DNA of 64,000 nt from Lutraria lutraria (taxonomy: Eukaryota; Mollusca; Bivalvia; Venerida; Mactridae): positions 45,637,909-45,701,908 of the forward strand of contig OZ026834.1 of assembly GCA_964023205.1 (NCBI GenBank), in the 5' to 3' direction. The notes under the pieces were generated by a model. It was not told where the DNA came from. It did not search any database and saw only the letters and a program-made list of their open reading frames with translations. The position numbers and the translations under genes were made by a program. Below, piece after piece: positions 46,731-58,140 of the stretch (positions are counted from its first letter, which is position 1; each line of letters opens with the position of its first letter).

Positions 46731-46840
46731 CTTATCAACTTGTCAGCACGTATGTGTTTTCACCATGAAAAATGAGCGAACTGAAAGTAGACGGAATCGC
46801 TAAAGAGAATCCAGCAGAGTGAGGACACCTAGAGTGAGGC
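46731..46840 (-). promoter_or_regulatory. Probable 5' noncoding exon and promoter region of IFI44-like copy A
   Basis: The minus strand has a strong donor AAG/GTAAGTGCAT at 46731/46730. The surrounding 120 bases align with a block at 60930-61045 upstream of copy B, including donor and flanks. Both coding genes open with an acceptor right before the ATG and need such an exon. A TTATAT stretch near 46870 is a candidate TATA box and CCTCACT near 46830, shared with B, a candidate start. The GAAA element seen in B is here imperfect (GAACTGAAAGT at about 46778-46788). The right boundary is approximate. Confidence 0.5.
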
Positions 46841-46849
46841 TCATTATAA

Positions 46850-49223
46850 TCCGTAACTCCGCCTACTAGATAGATATAAATTGCGGAATACCGGACCCCT
46901 TCTCGCGAAATGGACTTAATTCTTATAAATTTGCGAGACGAGTGGATTTACATTATATACCTATATGTGTTAAAAAACAAGTATGATATAAAGTGATTAT
47001 TACTATATTCGTTTTATAATCATACTCAATCCGTTAGACTGGAATAAAGGCGTTTTAGAAATTATTTAGAATAAGAAAGTTTAAGTTGAAGTGTAGGTAT
47101 GAGACTAAGTTTACTACAAGCTTTAAAACTACTCATTGTACTGTACTGTTTTAAGATGCTTAAACTTATTTATTTGTAGAGCAATGTAATACAAAATTTA
47201 ATAACAATAACAATAACAACCGATTCCTGGATTTCGACCCGTACTCACACCGAAAGAAGAATTGTGAAGGTTCCGATCAAATGCCGGCACTCATGGGAAT
47301 CGAACTCGTAACCGCCGGGCTAGGAGTATCAAGGTTCATAATCACGTGACATATTGTTTTTATGTTTTGAGTTTTTCTAATCAATCGGTCCCAAAATTAG
47401 CATTGTTACTGCCGCAGTTTTTTCCGTAGATTCTACAGAGAAAGTCTGTCCACTTCAAATTTCTCTGCAGGGTCTATGGACAAACTTCGACAGTAACAAT
47501 TGTTGGCTGAAACATGGACTACATAAGAAACTCGAAACATTTAAACTAGCCAACGTCAAACGATTATGATGTGCTCTTTAACATGTAAATTTAAGTTAGC
47601 GGGGTATGAAAATTTGACACAAAACTATTTACAGTTCCCAACAGTTTCCCATTAGTATATAACATAGTATTGTGGAATTGTTTACCTTTTTTGAATAAAC
47701 ATGGTTTTATTTAACATTTATAGTAAGACCCCATTTCAAAGAATATTTACTTATTGTATGATAGATCTGTTTACTGTCGATTTGCGATATACAGGATCAG
47801 TTGCAAAGAGAACAATATCGTCAGCAAAAAGAATCATGTACATGTGAAAAGTGAATCTAAATCCTTGTCTGTTTAATCATCTGATTAAAGTCTATATTAT
47901 TTACAATCGTACAATACCACTTGCGAAAGGGATAAACCACAGCGGCGAGAGTGGTTCCTCTTATTCTTAAACGAAAGTTACGTAAAGCTTATTCAAGATG
48001 CAATCAAGCAGTTAGAATATGATATATTATGTAATATTTCATACAAACATGATAATATTATCTAACACATTAGTGATATATGCCTCATGTAATATAATAC
48101 TAAATAATATAGAAAATCATTTTCAAAAAAGGCCTAATCTAAAAATGATTTCAAAAATGTGTTAAGGAATCTCTTAGTTCTAAAGCTTTGATAACAAGTA
48201 TAGTCCATCCATTATCACTCATTAATTAAATAAAATGTCTCTGTGGATTTAAAAATTGCTTCCAACTACGTTAAAATTTAAGATACTTATAAGTCTGAAT
48301 ATACTGGGCATATATCAAGAAAATAATTTCATCTTTAACAGTAAAAACATTTCGTTTGAGACAGATTTTAAGAAACCTAAAGTCTCTGTCTTCCGACCAC
48401 AATCATCAATTTATGCCCCAAACATCTAAAATGTGCCAGTTTTTTTTCAAAGGAAATTCTAGTGACATACTTAACCACCTTCAAGTTCTAAAGCACTTGT
48501 TAGAAGTTTGTATGTTTGAGTTTTTGATGAATTTTCTAAAACTGAAAATTCATTGTGCAAACAATTGTCAATCTATATTTAAACTACTGTAAAAATGTTG
48601 AATTTCCAACTTCGTTAGCTAGCCATACACAGCCAAACCCATACTGGAATAGCAGTCTTTTTATTTTGAAGCCCAGGTACATCAAGCTGACGTAATATCA
48701 AGTAGCATTGGTGGGGATACCTATTACCTATGTACTGTCCGTTACATTCACATATGTAATATCGTGTAAACGTGCATCTAGAATATGAATTTTGTCATGT
48801 TATTGTCCCTTTGAATTTATTTTTTATAAAGGGAAACTATCGACTTTTGACCAGTTGTTCGCACCGTCAAGCCCTATATTACAAATATACTGTAACTCTG
48901 TTACTTAGGTTTCACTACTGCCAGTAAATGTTGTCTAAGTGCAAAAGAAATTACTACGATGCTTAAACTTACTTTGTACTTATCTACAGTTTATAGGATT
49001 CATAAAGTAATCAGCAATGTTCTGTACTATTTCAACCTTTTAATACGAATAATGATAAGGAACACTGTGTATCGTAAAAGCATCTAAACAAAATAACTGT
49101 CAAAATAGATTAAACGATGTAGGTTTTACGTATATATGTACTAATGACCGTTTTATACATTGAAATAATTACAGCTGGTCAGTTCTATAGTATTTCAGTT
49201 TGTAGTAAGTCTAGCATGAGCAT
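46850..49223. other. Intergenic stretch between IFI44-like copies A and B
   Basis: Holds a SINE-like sequence (about 47225-47345). From about 48800 on it is homologous to the region before copy C (62400 on), so it belongs to the duplicated unit. No gene supported. Confidence 0.6.
47225..47345 (-). mobile_element. tRNA-derived SINE-like sequence
   Basis: On the minus strand GGTTACGAGTTCGATTCCC contains a good RNA polymerase III B box (GTTCGATTCC) with a weak A-box region about 35 bases upstream. No intact tRNA fold. Confidence 0.45.
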
Positions 49224-49600
49224 TTAAGATGAAAAATACTTTTCGTCTTCATCCACATCTTCAAGCATATTGAACATGAAATCCACGGTTGATCGAAGCA
49301 TTTGTCTCAATGACAGCAGTGCTAAGATACTAACATCAGTTTTCAAATCAACTTCCTTCTCATAATTTTTGACTGGTAGTACAAAGCTCCGGGGAACACC
49401 AAACGTATCTGAAACTGTGTCAACAAGCTCCCGGATGTTGTCACTGCGAAACACAGACTTGGTATCTTCTTCAACAAAAGCGCATACCTTGTCAATCTTC
49501 GTCACTAAAACGACTTGTGTCACACCTACAGTAAACATGTTAAGCAACTTATATAAAACAGCCCAAATAAAATGAACATGTCATAATTACTACAACATTA
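48800..49600 (-). repeat. Duplicated 3' flank and last exon of copy B (pairs with 62400-63350)
   Basis: Shared tracts with the copy C region include TTCACTACTGCCAGTAAATG and TAGGATTCATAAAGTAATCA, and the similarity runs from intergenic DNA through the last exon into intron 5. Confidence 0.8.
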
Positions 49601-52600
49601 AAAGCAAGAGGGCCATGATGGCCCTATATCCCTCACCAAAAAAAAGACCATTAAAGACAAACATTATTCTTTTTTTCCTATATATGGGCCTATGTAAAAT
49701 CAAGTGATCCCGGGTCGGTGTCAATTTTTACACCAGTGCCATAATATGCTAAACTTGGCAGAGGTCCACTAGACAAAGCTACATCTGAAATGTCTAAGCA
49801 CTAGGTATTGTAGTTTCTGACAAAAAGATTTTTTAATTTTACTATATAAGCTCATGTAAAATCAAGTAAACCCCGGGGCGGAGCAAATGTTGACCCCGGA
49901 CCACAACCCCTGAACATTCTTTGTAGAGGTCAACTAGTCGATGCTACACACCAGATATCTGAAGTCTTTGCAATACAGTTTCAGACAAGAAGATATTTGT
50001 AATTTTCCTAAATAAGCCTAATTTAAATAGAGTAAACCTAGGAGCGGGGCCAATTTTGACACCATGGCAATCATTTGGTAGAAGTCCGCTAGACAATGCT
50101 ACATCCAAAATATCTAAGCTCCAAGCCTTATGGTTTCGGACAAGACGATTTTTATTTTTTCCTATGTAAGCCTATATAAAATAGAGTAAACCCCGGGACG
50201 GGGCCAATTTTGACAGCAGGGCAAAACATTTGACAAATGTGGTAGAAGTCCACTACACAATGCTACACTCAAACTAACTAAGCTCTAGACCCTTTGGTGT
50301 CGGACAAGAAGAGTTTTAATTTATCCTAGTTTTTAATGAAATTTAATTTCTTGAACAACTTTGGTAGAGCTTCATGCATGGTATATGCCTATAAAGTTTC
50401 GTTGAAATTGGCCAACTGCTTAAGAATGAGATGTTGTTTAAAGCAATTATTGACGCACAGACTGACAGAGGCACTCACGGACGACGGATAAAGCTCACAT
50501 TGTGGTGAGCTAACAAAAGGGCCAAGGGGCACTGCACATATGCTCACATGAGAAACGAGTTATGACAATATCACGTACGAATTTGATTTAAATTTGGGCT
50601 GCTGTTTTATTTTGTTAGAGGGCCTCAACATGTTGATACATTCAAAATATCAAATCTCTAAACCTTGTGCGTCATACCGAAAGAACTTTTTAAACGTGTT
50701 CCTATGTAAGTCAAATGTATGTCAAATATGTGACCACTGCAAGTCTGCAACAAGGCAAATAATGCGAAAGCAACTTTGTTTGACGGTTTCTAGAATTGAC
50801 AAAAAGTTGACATGTAAACCTTGTGCTTTCTGACAAGAAGAGTTTTTTCATATATTAGTCTATGTAAAACCTTGTGACCCATGGAGCGGGACCAATATTG
50901 ACCTCTAAGCTTTGGACCATGTAAGTAAAGACAACATGGTTTTCCTTTTGGTTACTGTGGAAACCAGAGTTATGCATAGAATGACATTCCTTTTAGCAAC
51001 TTCTGCAAAGGACCATGCAAAGTTCATTTCTGTAGTTTTTTTTAAATTTACTCAGCCGTTTCAGAGGATATGCCTTTTGAAGATTTGTGGACGGACTGAC
51101 GACGGTAAAAATAGCATATTAACAGCTCACACTAGCTCAGATGAGCTATCAAACAATGAATCATCAGATATACATCGATTTTAATATGTTTATCGCTATT
51201 GTTACCTTTTTGACGGATTTTCATCTGCAAGGATTTCATTTTCTCAAGTAATTTCTCGGATAAAACAGTAGCTGTACTTCCATCAATAACAAAGCAAACA
51301 CAGTGAATTTTGTCATTCAACTTTGGAGATTTTATGAATCCTGGCATATCTGGTGAGATAGGAATGGTTGGATTAAACTGAAACAAAAACAATGTCCTGC
51401 GTAATATCAATGTACCATGATGAATCTTGGAGTAAATCTCCCAATGGGGTAGATGGTGTTTCGTTATCATAGCTTTAACCCTTAAGTAAGATTGCATTAA
51501 AATGTTTCATTATGTTAGTTAAGGCATTGCACCAAACATCGTATGAGTGATATAAGGTAAAATATATGTCTAACCTGATGTCCGTTAGGAACATGTCCGT
51601 CCAGAAGGTAACCAATCTCCGATGCATCAATACCTTGGACTTCTTCTAAACCTCGTGTGTCACACATTCGAAATTTTAATGGCTTTGACATTGCTGACCC
51701 ACGTACCTTATACACAGAGTACTGAAATAATCAAGTGCGATTAGATTTTCAGGATATGATTGCTGATTAACTAAATTTATATTTAGTATTTGCAGTTTGG
51801 CGTAGATAAGCGCGTTACGGATTGGCGGAATTTGGATAAACCCCATTTAGTGGAGATCTAGAAGCAAGTAAATACGTTCATTGTAAAGAGCGAAGTATAA
51901 TTATGTTTGTCTACACTTACTTGTGACGTAACACTCTGTTCAGCACTTCCACTTATAGCTTGACCTGTCACATGACCACGGAAAGTAGATGCGACAGTGT
52001 TGAAGAAACTCGACTTTCCGGCACCAACTGGTCCAAGAAATAAGATATTTGCATATTTTACTCCAACACCACGAGGTGGTGTATAGCTGTCAATTTCATT
52101 CTTGAGTTCTTCCAGTTCCTGTTGATTATCACGGAGTTATATTATGTACGTTATACATAACAATGCAGGAATCGTAAAATACAAATGCCAAATAAAATTA
52201 TTTTTATCTAACTTTCAATTACCGACGGGAAAAATTGTTCTAAAACCTATGATCTTCAACTAGATATAGAGATACGAAACTACTAATGTTCTTAATTGTG
52301 TAGATAAATGAATGAAAGACAAACCCTCAGTTCCCATTTATCGAGCCCTCTCCATGCCATGCCTTCGTCGATCAGAGACATATCTGTAAAAGTCGCACGA
52401 AGAAGACAAATCACACAAGTTGTATAGTTATGAAATAAGATCAATGATAACATTAACCTGTTTGACCGTCCGTCCTTCTGTTGGTCATACACAAGGTTTG
52501 TATAAAATTTCAGCCAGCATGTTCAAAATTCGATTATGGTAGATTGTTTACACATCGAATGCTGCTAGAAGCATTGTGTTCACAATCACGACTATGATTG

Positions 52601-53249
52601 TAACGCTTACTTAATGATCAATGTCATTGAAAACTAACTACGTGAAAATTATTCAATAACTAAGCGAAACATTGAGACTCTTTAGGGCATTACAGTAGTA
52701 TTTTGTCAGTTCATATTTCTTACCTGTGATTCCGTATACCTCCAGGTTTCGAACCGTTTTTATGTCGTTCGTTATTTGGTCATTAGGTACGCCATGCATA
52801 TCATAGGAATTTCCGAAACTGTATGAGCCGTTCAATGTATACACACCATCAGTTGGGTTAAGCGTACCGGTAAATGAGCAAAGGTCATGCCCTGCACCAA
52901 ATGTCGGCCCATATCCACTGCCACAATACGTAGAATTATCTCCAGACTTCGCTGAAAATTTTACGGGTGCAGATTTATTGTTCAGCTTCAATCGAAACAA
53001 GAATGCTAGTGGATCATTGTAGTAAGTACTAGAACTTGTCCAACTCTTTTCAGTGAATCCCCCAAACACCGAACCTTCCGTGTTGTATATCACTGTTACA
53101 GTTGGACCTTTATTGTCACATTTCTTATGGAATGTTGCAGGATCAGCACCGTCTGATTTAAAGCTGTACAGCAACTCAAACAGTTTTGGACCAGAGTGGA
53201 TATACCGCTCTAATTGTCTCCTCTCATCTAATGACAGGTGGCCGGTCAT
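49224..53249 (-). CDS. Interferon-induced protein 44-like GTPase, copy B (complete)
   Basis: Exons 53249-52724, 52383-52325, 52118-51921, 51721-51575, 51377-51206 and 49525-49224; 1404 bases, 467 residues. The first five exons have exactly the lengths of copy A (526, 59, 198, 147, 172). TLDc domain with SVFGGFTEKSW; P-loop GPVGAGKS, DTRG and TKID present. The TLDc exon matches copy A at roughly two thirds of residues, whereas exon 5 differs at only four of 57. Ends EDVDEDEKYFSS. Intron 5 is 1.68 kb against 0.36 kb in copy A because of inserted interspersed repeats. An acceptor four bases before the ATG again points to a 5' noncoding exon, probably the one ending at 60964, which would make intron 1 about 7.7 kb. 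Confidence 0.93.
49609..50512. repeat. Interspersed repeat of the AGGGCCATGATGGCCCT family in intron 5 of copy B
   Basis: Exact AGGGCCATGATGGCCCT at 49609-49625, then about four units with GTAAAATCAAGTAAACCCCGGG, GGTCCACTAGACAA.GCTACA and CTAAGCTCTAGG, and an end GACGCACAGACTGACAGAGG with TGTGGTGAGCTAACA. Confidence 0.85.
50513..51150. repeat. Second, degraded repeat of the same class in intron 5 of copy B
   Basis: Starts AAAAGGGCCAAGGGGCA and ATGCTCACATGAG and ends TGGACGGACTGACGACGG with AGCTCACACTAGCTCAGATGAGC, 55 bases before exon 5. Confidence 0.6.
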
Positions 53250-53639
53250 AACACTGCAAGTAATAAGTTAAATATCATCCCTGGTAAGTCATAAACTAAA
53301 AGTGGATGTATGAAGTCTAAGTAATTACAATGCATATAAATAATTATATACAGTTCATAACTTTTTCAAGCATGCAGTCATTATCGCGTTCAAGAGTTCT
53401 TTAAGTGTTCAAGACAATATCTATTGAATAATGCACATTTTAAGCACCAATCAAAGAGTGCACCATCTATGCAGTGTTATTATATTGAATCACTTATTAC
53501 ACTGTAAAAAATGAAACGGCAGTTTACACCAAATAGCAGCTCACTTGCCACCAGTTTTGGTGTATCTTTTCCTGCTTATTACAACCATAAGGGGGTATAA
53601 TTTCTCTTCAAATGTTTAAACTTTTCCTCGTAAAGTTTG

Positions 53640-53985
53640 AGGAAACCTGACACGAGAAAGTAACCTTTCCCTCGAAGGAACTGTTCTCAGAGACACTTTG
53701 GCGTGGGAAAGCTTACACCAAAGTGTCTCTGAGAACAAGAGAACCTTTGGTGTAAGCTTTCCCATGAAGGAAAGGTTTCAAGAGAACCTTTGATGTAACC
53801 TTTCCCAAGAAGGAAAGATTTCAAGAGATACTTTGATGTAAACTTTCTCCTGAAGGAAAGGTTTCCAGAGATACTTTGATGTAACCTTTCCCAAGATGGA
53901 AAGATTTCCAGAGATACTTTGATGTAACCACCCGAAGAAGGAAATCTTTCCAGAAACACTTTGGTGTAACCACCTTAGGAAGGAG
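53640..53985. repeat. Minisatellite of about 53-base units (TTTGATGTAACCTTTCCC)
   Basis: About six degenerate copies of a unit with AAGGAAAGGTTTCAAGAGA, ACTTTGATGTAACC and TTTCCC. The long open frames it creates in two phases on the minus strand are a by-product of the repeat. Confidence 0.85.
53682..53737. repeat. Perfect inverted repeat, 20-base arms
   Basis: Arms 53682-53701 and 53718-53737 are exact reverse complements around a 16-base loop; the arm reads TGTTCTCAGAGACACTTTGG. It sits at the start of the tandem array. Confidence 0.95.
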
Positions 53986-55014
53986 ATAACCAGATGCAAA
54001 GATGTCTGATTTATTAATCTATTCTCATAATGCAGGAGCAATAGACGGCAGATAATTGCTGCTCAAAAGCATCGAGTGCATGAATCACGTTTTCGCTACT
54101 TGAAAATGTTGAACAAGGCTTGTAACAATATAATTTCGATCTAAATGCTTGTAGTTCATAATTTGGAAACTTGCAATAACCTAAAAGCTTTTGGAAGATT
54201 TTTCTTTGAACCTTGAAATTTAGTTAGAGCGTGATGATTGTAAGACTAACCATAACTCGAGTAAATTTGATCAGCATCAAAACTGCAGAAAAATACATCC
54301 TTAACGATACTGGGTCCCGTTCTATCAACAAAGCGTAACTTACGTCAAAACGTAAGCGTAAGTTTAAGTTTACGTCAATAGTTACGCTTTACGTATAGTG
54401 TTCTACGACGGAGCGCTGATAACGCGTTCTATACATAGCGTGACGTCACTACGTTTGTCTAACCTCTATACATAGAACTGATTACTATCCACATTTAGAT
54501 AGTTATACATACGCTAAAATATAGTTACGCGGAAGGATAAAACATGTCAAAACAACCATATCGGTTGTATGTTATTAACAAAATGTTTTTAGTTATGTAA
54601 AATGAATATGTTATACCATTTCTATTCTTGTGCTTTTGTCAATAACACTAATTATTCAATGAAACGCAATGTTGAAGAACGCTTGGCTCCAATGTGTACC
54701 ATACGGTGACGTCACGCTATGTCATTTTTTATAACTTCCATTTTGTAAGTAGTTCCTGCAAATACCCATGATGCCCCGAGCAGAAGAACACAGGTCAGTG
54801 CATAGCGCTACCGTAGTGTACATATTGCTGATAACGTGTAAATAACGAATGCGTAACTTTTTGCGTAAGTGACGAAACGTCGAGATTCAGTCTAAAAGCA
54901 CTTGTTGACCCATGACCCGTTACGTCAAAATCGCGCGTTCTATCAATATTAGCGAATGAAATCTATGTCAGAATTAAATAAATAACAAATTTGATAATTT
55001 CTTAGAGAGGGAGA

Positions 55015-55311
55015 GCTTTGAAGCAACGTTAAATGTCGCATCGACGCTAAATGTCGCATTTGACGTTATATGTCGCAAGACTGACGCTAAATGTCGCAAC
55101 CAACGCTAAATGTCGTAAAACCTCCTGACGCTATATGTCGCATCTGTAACGCCAAAAGTCGCAACAAATAGTACTGACGCTATTTGTCGCAACATCAACG
55201 CTAAATGTCGCATTCCTTTATCAATCTCTATAATGTTGAGTTATCGTTACCGCTACGCTCCCAAATGACTGTCCATTCGTTCATGCTAATGTATAGTAAA
55301 TCCCCCCCAAG
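55015..55311 (+). repeat. Left long inverted repeat with nine TAAATGTCGCA units
   Basis: First unit at 55025. Units occur in order as AACGTTAAATGTCGCA, GACGCTAAATGTCGCA, GACGTTATATGTCGCA and six more; the fifth ends GTCGTA and the seventh has AACGCCAAAAGTCGCA. The same variants occur in the same order in the right copy. Confidence 0.9.
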
Positions 55312-55445
55312 TTAATCACATTTGCTCGTCTTGACTGGGGATCTTATTTCTTATATTGGCATTTATTATATGTCGCCATTGCCGGTGTGTGCATGTGTGT
55401 GTGTGTTGACAGAACGGGATGTAATGGCAAGAGGTAGAGTAACGA

Positions 55446-55515
55446 GGAGTGATTGCCGGTGGTAGACTATTCACCTTTAGAAAGGAAGGTGTATGGTTCG
55501 AATCCTACCAGTTTA
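55446..55515 (+). mobile_element. tRNA-like SINE head inside the long-inverted-repeat element
   Basis: TGGTAGACTATTCACC resembles an A box and GGTTCGAATCC is a perfect B box 45 bases on. Acceptor-stem pairing is absent, so this is a tRNA relic rather than a tRNA gene. Confidence 0.45.
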
Positions 55516-57733
55516 TTGACGGACATCTTTGTTCAAAGTTTAAAGGAACGCCGATATATCTATTATATACAAAATGTCATACCTACTGCAGGATCTCGTA
55601 AAACAATCTGGCTTAGTTATTGTGTATACTCGTATTCTTACGTCCAACACATACATCGACTTACATGTCACTCAGTTTGAAGATTGCCACATTAAGGGAC
55701 TGTTTTCACTTTGAGGTTGTACTGTATTAATAAGTTACAATGTTTTACTTTTAAATCCGACTGACAGGCCGAAGTATTTTCAAAATTCTCGCATACAACA
55801 TTGCGTGCATGCAATGGTCAATAAACTTTTTCGGTTTATGATATACGTTATTCTCTTATTATTTATATGTTGTCTGGGTGTTTGGTAATGCCTTTGCGGG
55901 ATTAAAACACCATCAACAAAGGAGAGATTATCACGCAGCATTTTGTATCTTAAAGGAGATGAGTACAATAACTCTGTGTAATCAATTTAAATAAATGCAT
56001 TTCATGAAAACCATTTAAAACCAGCGTACTACGTTCTATGATGTCTGTCGCGGTGTAAAACTGGGTCCATATTCATAAAGCTCCTTTAATTTAACTTATA
56101 AAAGAATTTCCTTAAGTTGTATAAATTTTCTGAGGTAAGGAAATTGCTATTTGTAAAACTCCTGAGGAATATCCTTAACTTTTCGTCAAATGTGAATTGT
56201 TATATTTACTCTACCGGGTATTCATAAAATTTGCAAATAAGGAAGATGACACAATGACAGATAGATAGATAGATAAATTCCAAAAGGCTTTAAAGCCCAT
56301 AAGGATATACATAGCACAATGCAAACAGTGTGACACAATACAATGATATACATAATATAAGTAATGTATGATATTATATCAAAAAAATGATTACATTTGA
56401 CAATATTATGGAGAAGATCAGAATATAACGTAGACTGATCATAATTATTCTTTTTTTTTTAGTATAGAACATTATATTGTGATTCCATTCAACGTAATTA
56501 TTGAACTTACAGTTTTGACTATACATTCATTAATTAAATCATACATGTGTTTAGAGTACAATTTTCTTAAAATGTGAAACTTACAAATATCTATGACGAG
56601 ATAGCAATTGAAACAGTAATACATAATACACATATATATATATTCGCATAAATATAGACAATGCAAACATTTTATACGATATCAATTATTGGACATCAGC
56701 AATGGCTATTTATTTGAAAAAGGAGTGAAACTGGCGTTCTTTCAATTCTTGTTATGCATATATTGATATTATTTTGGTTTAGCTCTTTACTTTAGACATT
56801 TAAGGTGGTAGGATCCTAACTCCCATTTATTTCTCAAAATCGGGCGAACAGATTTTGGATTATGTTAATATAATATTCATAGATTAAAAAATAAACAATG
56901 ACATTCCTTTGAGTTATTGTCCCTTTAAATTTGCAATGAATTCTGTGGGAGTTTTTTAAAAGATATAAGAAAAATTTCAATGAAAACTCATGGTAAAAAG
57001 ATGCAGTAACACAGCATCAATATAATTTGATAAAGAAAAATATAGATGACCATGCAATATCAAAAGAAATTAATATTTTCCAAGAAGTGCAACAACTCTT
57101 ACACAAAGTTAAAAATGTGTCGTAAAATGGATTGAAGTATCCGAGATAACTACCAAAGAAATAATGATAATTGGGAAATTCAGTTTTTGTAATATTTAAC
57201 ATTTTGTGCAGCATTGGACAGATACATCAGAAAGGTACAGTGTTGGGATCCTAATACCTTAAACTATTCAAACCTTGTAATAATAAACTCTGAATTTTAA
57301 GGAAATGTTTAAATAAGTTTTTCTTTGCTGTTACATGAACGCGGTCGTACAGATAAAGAAAAACGTCTTTCTCATCCAGGACTGAATATCTATATTTTCC
57401 TTATAGTGACAATTTAGATACAATTTGATAAACAGCTTATTCATTTTGTGAAGTCTCAAATTACACGTAAACAACTGACAGTAAACCAAAACATTGCTTT
57501 ATCACGCGATTTCTAGGGATGCATGACGTGTGTCTGAAATTTGAACTTGCGTTTCGACATTCCAATAATAGCTTTTAGCAAGTGTATTTGTTTCCACCTT
57601 GCAGTATTTTTATGTATTTGTCAATAGTTTAGGTATGCATGTTTATTACAATTAACTTGCAAAAGCGTTCAAGTAGCTGAAAATCGCCCATTTTAGAAAT
57701 GGTGTAACATATACTCCTATCAAAATATATATT

Positions 57734-57835
57734 ACGCTGTTACGCTGCTGGGCTGCCAACTTCACGCTGCTTGGCTGCTAGACATCTGGGCTGCCAACTT
57801 CACGCTGCTAGGCTGCTGGGCTGCCAACTTCACGG
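57734..57835. repeat. Short tandem repeat GCTGCTGGGCTGCCAACTTCAC
   Basis: Three copies with small variants, ending next to the right long inverted repeat; GC-rich against the surrounding sequence. Confidence 0.85.
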
Positions 57836-57841
57836 ATAATT

Positions 57842-58140
57842 TACTTGGGGGGTAGAGGTAAACATTGGCATGAACGAATGAACAGTCATTTGGGAGCGTA
57901 GCGGAAACGATAACTCAACATTATAGAGATTGATAAAGGAGTGCGACATTTAGCGTTGATGTTGCGACAAATAGCGTCAGTACTATTTGTTGCGACTTTT
58001 GGCGTTACAGATGCGACATATAGCGTCAATCGGTTTTACGACATTTAGCGTTGGTTGCGACATTTAGCGTCAGCCTTGCGACATATAACGTCAAATGCGA
58101 CATTTAGCGTCGGTGCGACATTTAACGTTGCTACAAGCTT
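57842..58140 (-). repeat. Right long inverted repeat with nine TAAATGTCGCA units
   Basis: Inverted copy of the left repeat; the terminal unit ends at 58129. Differences from the left copy are scattered single bases plus a short changed stretch after the fifth unit. Confidence 0.9.

Larger units (their letters stand above)
55015..58140. mobile_element. Non-autonomous element with roughly 300-base inverted repeats made of TAAATGTCGCA motifs
   Basis: The left repeat (55015-55311) and the reverse complement of the right repeat (57842-58140) match at about 19 of 20 positions. Each starts with nine 16-base motifs (consensus GACGCTAAATGTCGCA, variants AACGTT, GACGTTATAT, AACGCCAAAAG) over about 190 bases, then a unique part with TTTATCAATCTCTATAATGT and GCTACGCTCCCAAATGACTG. 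The 2.5 kb between them codes for nothing I recognise and contains a SINE-like sequence and a GCTGCTGGGCTGCCAACTTCAC repeat. Confidence 0.75.

Noticed and set aside
53687..54041. Minus-strand frames of 87-90 codons
   Set aside because: Produced by the 53-base tandem repeat, open in two phases, with repetitive peptides.
55015..55311. CRISPR-like array (nine repeats with short spacers)
   Set aside because: Repeats vary, spacing is 2-13 bases, the array is mirrored 2.5 kb away, and the genome is eukaryotic.
55446..55515. tRNA gene (also considered at 17308, 12290 and 47225)
   Set aside because: Only A- and B-box-like motifs are present; acceptor and anticodon stems do not pair, so these are SINE heads.
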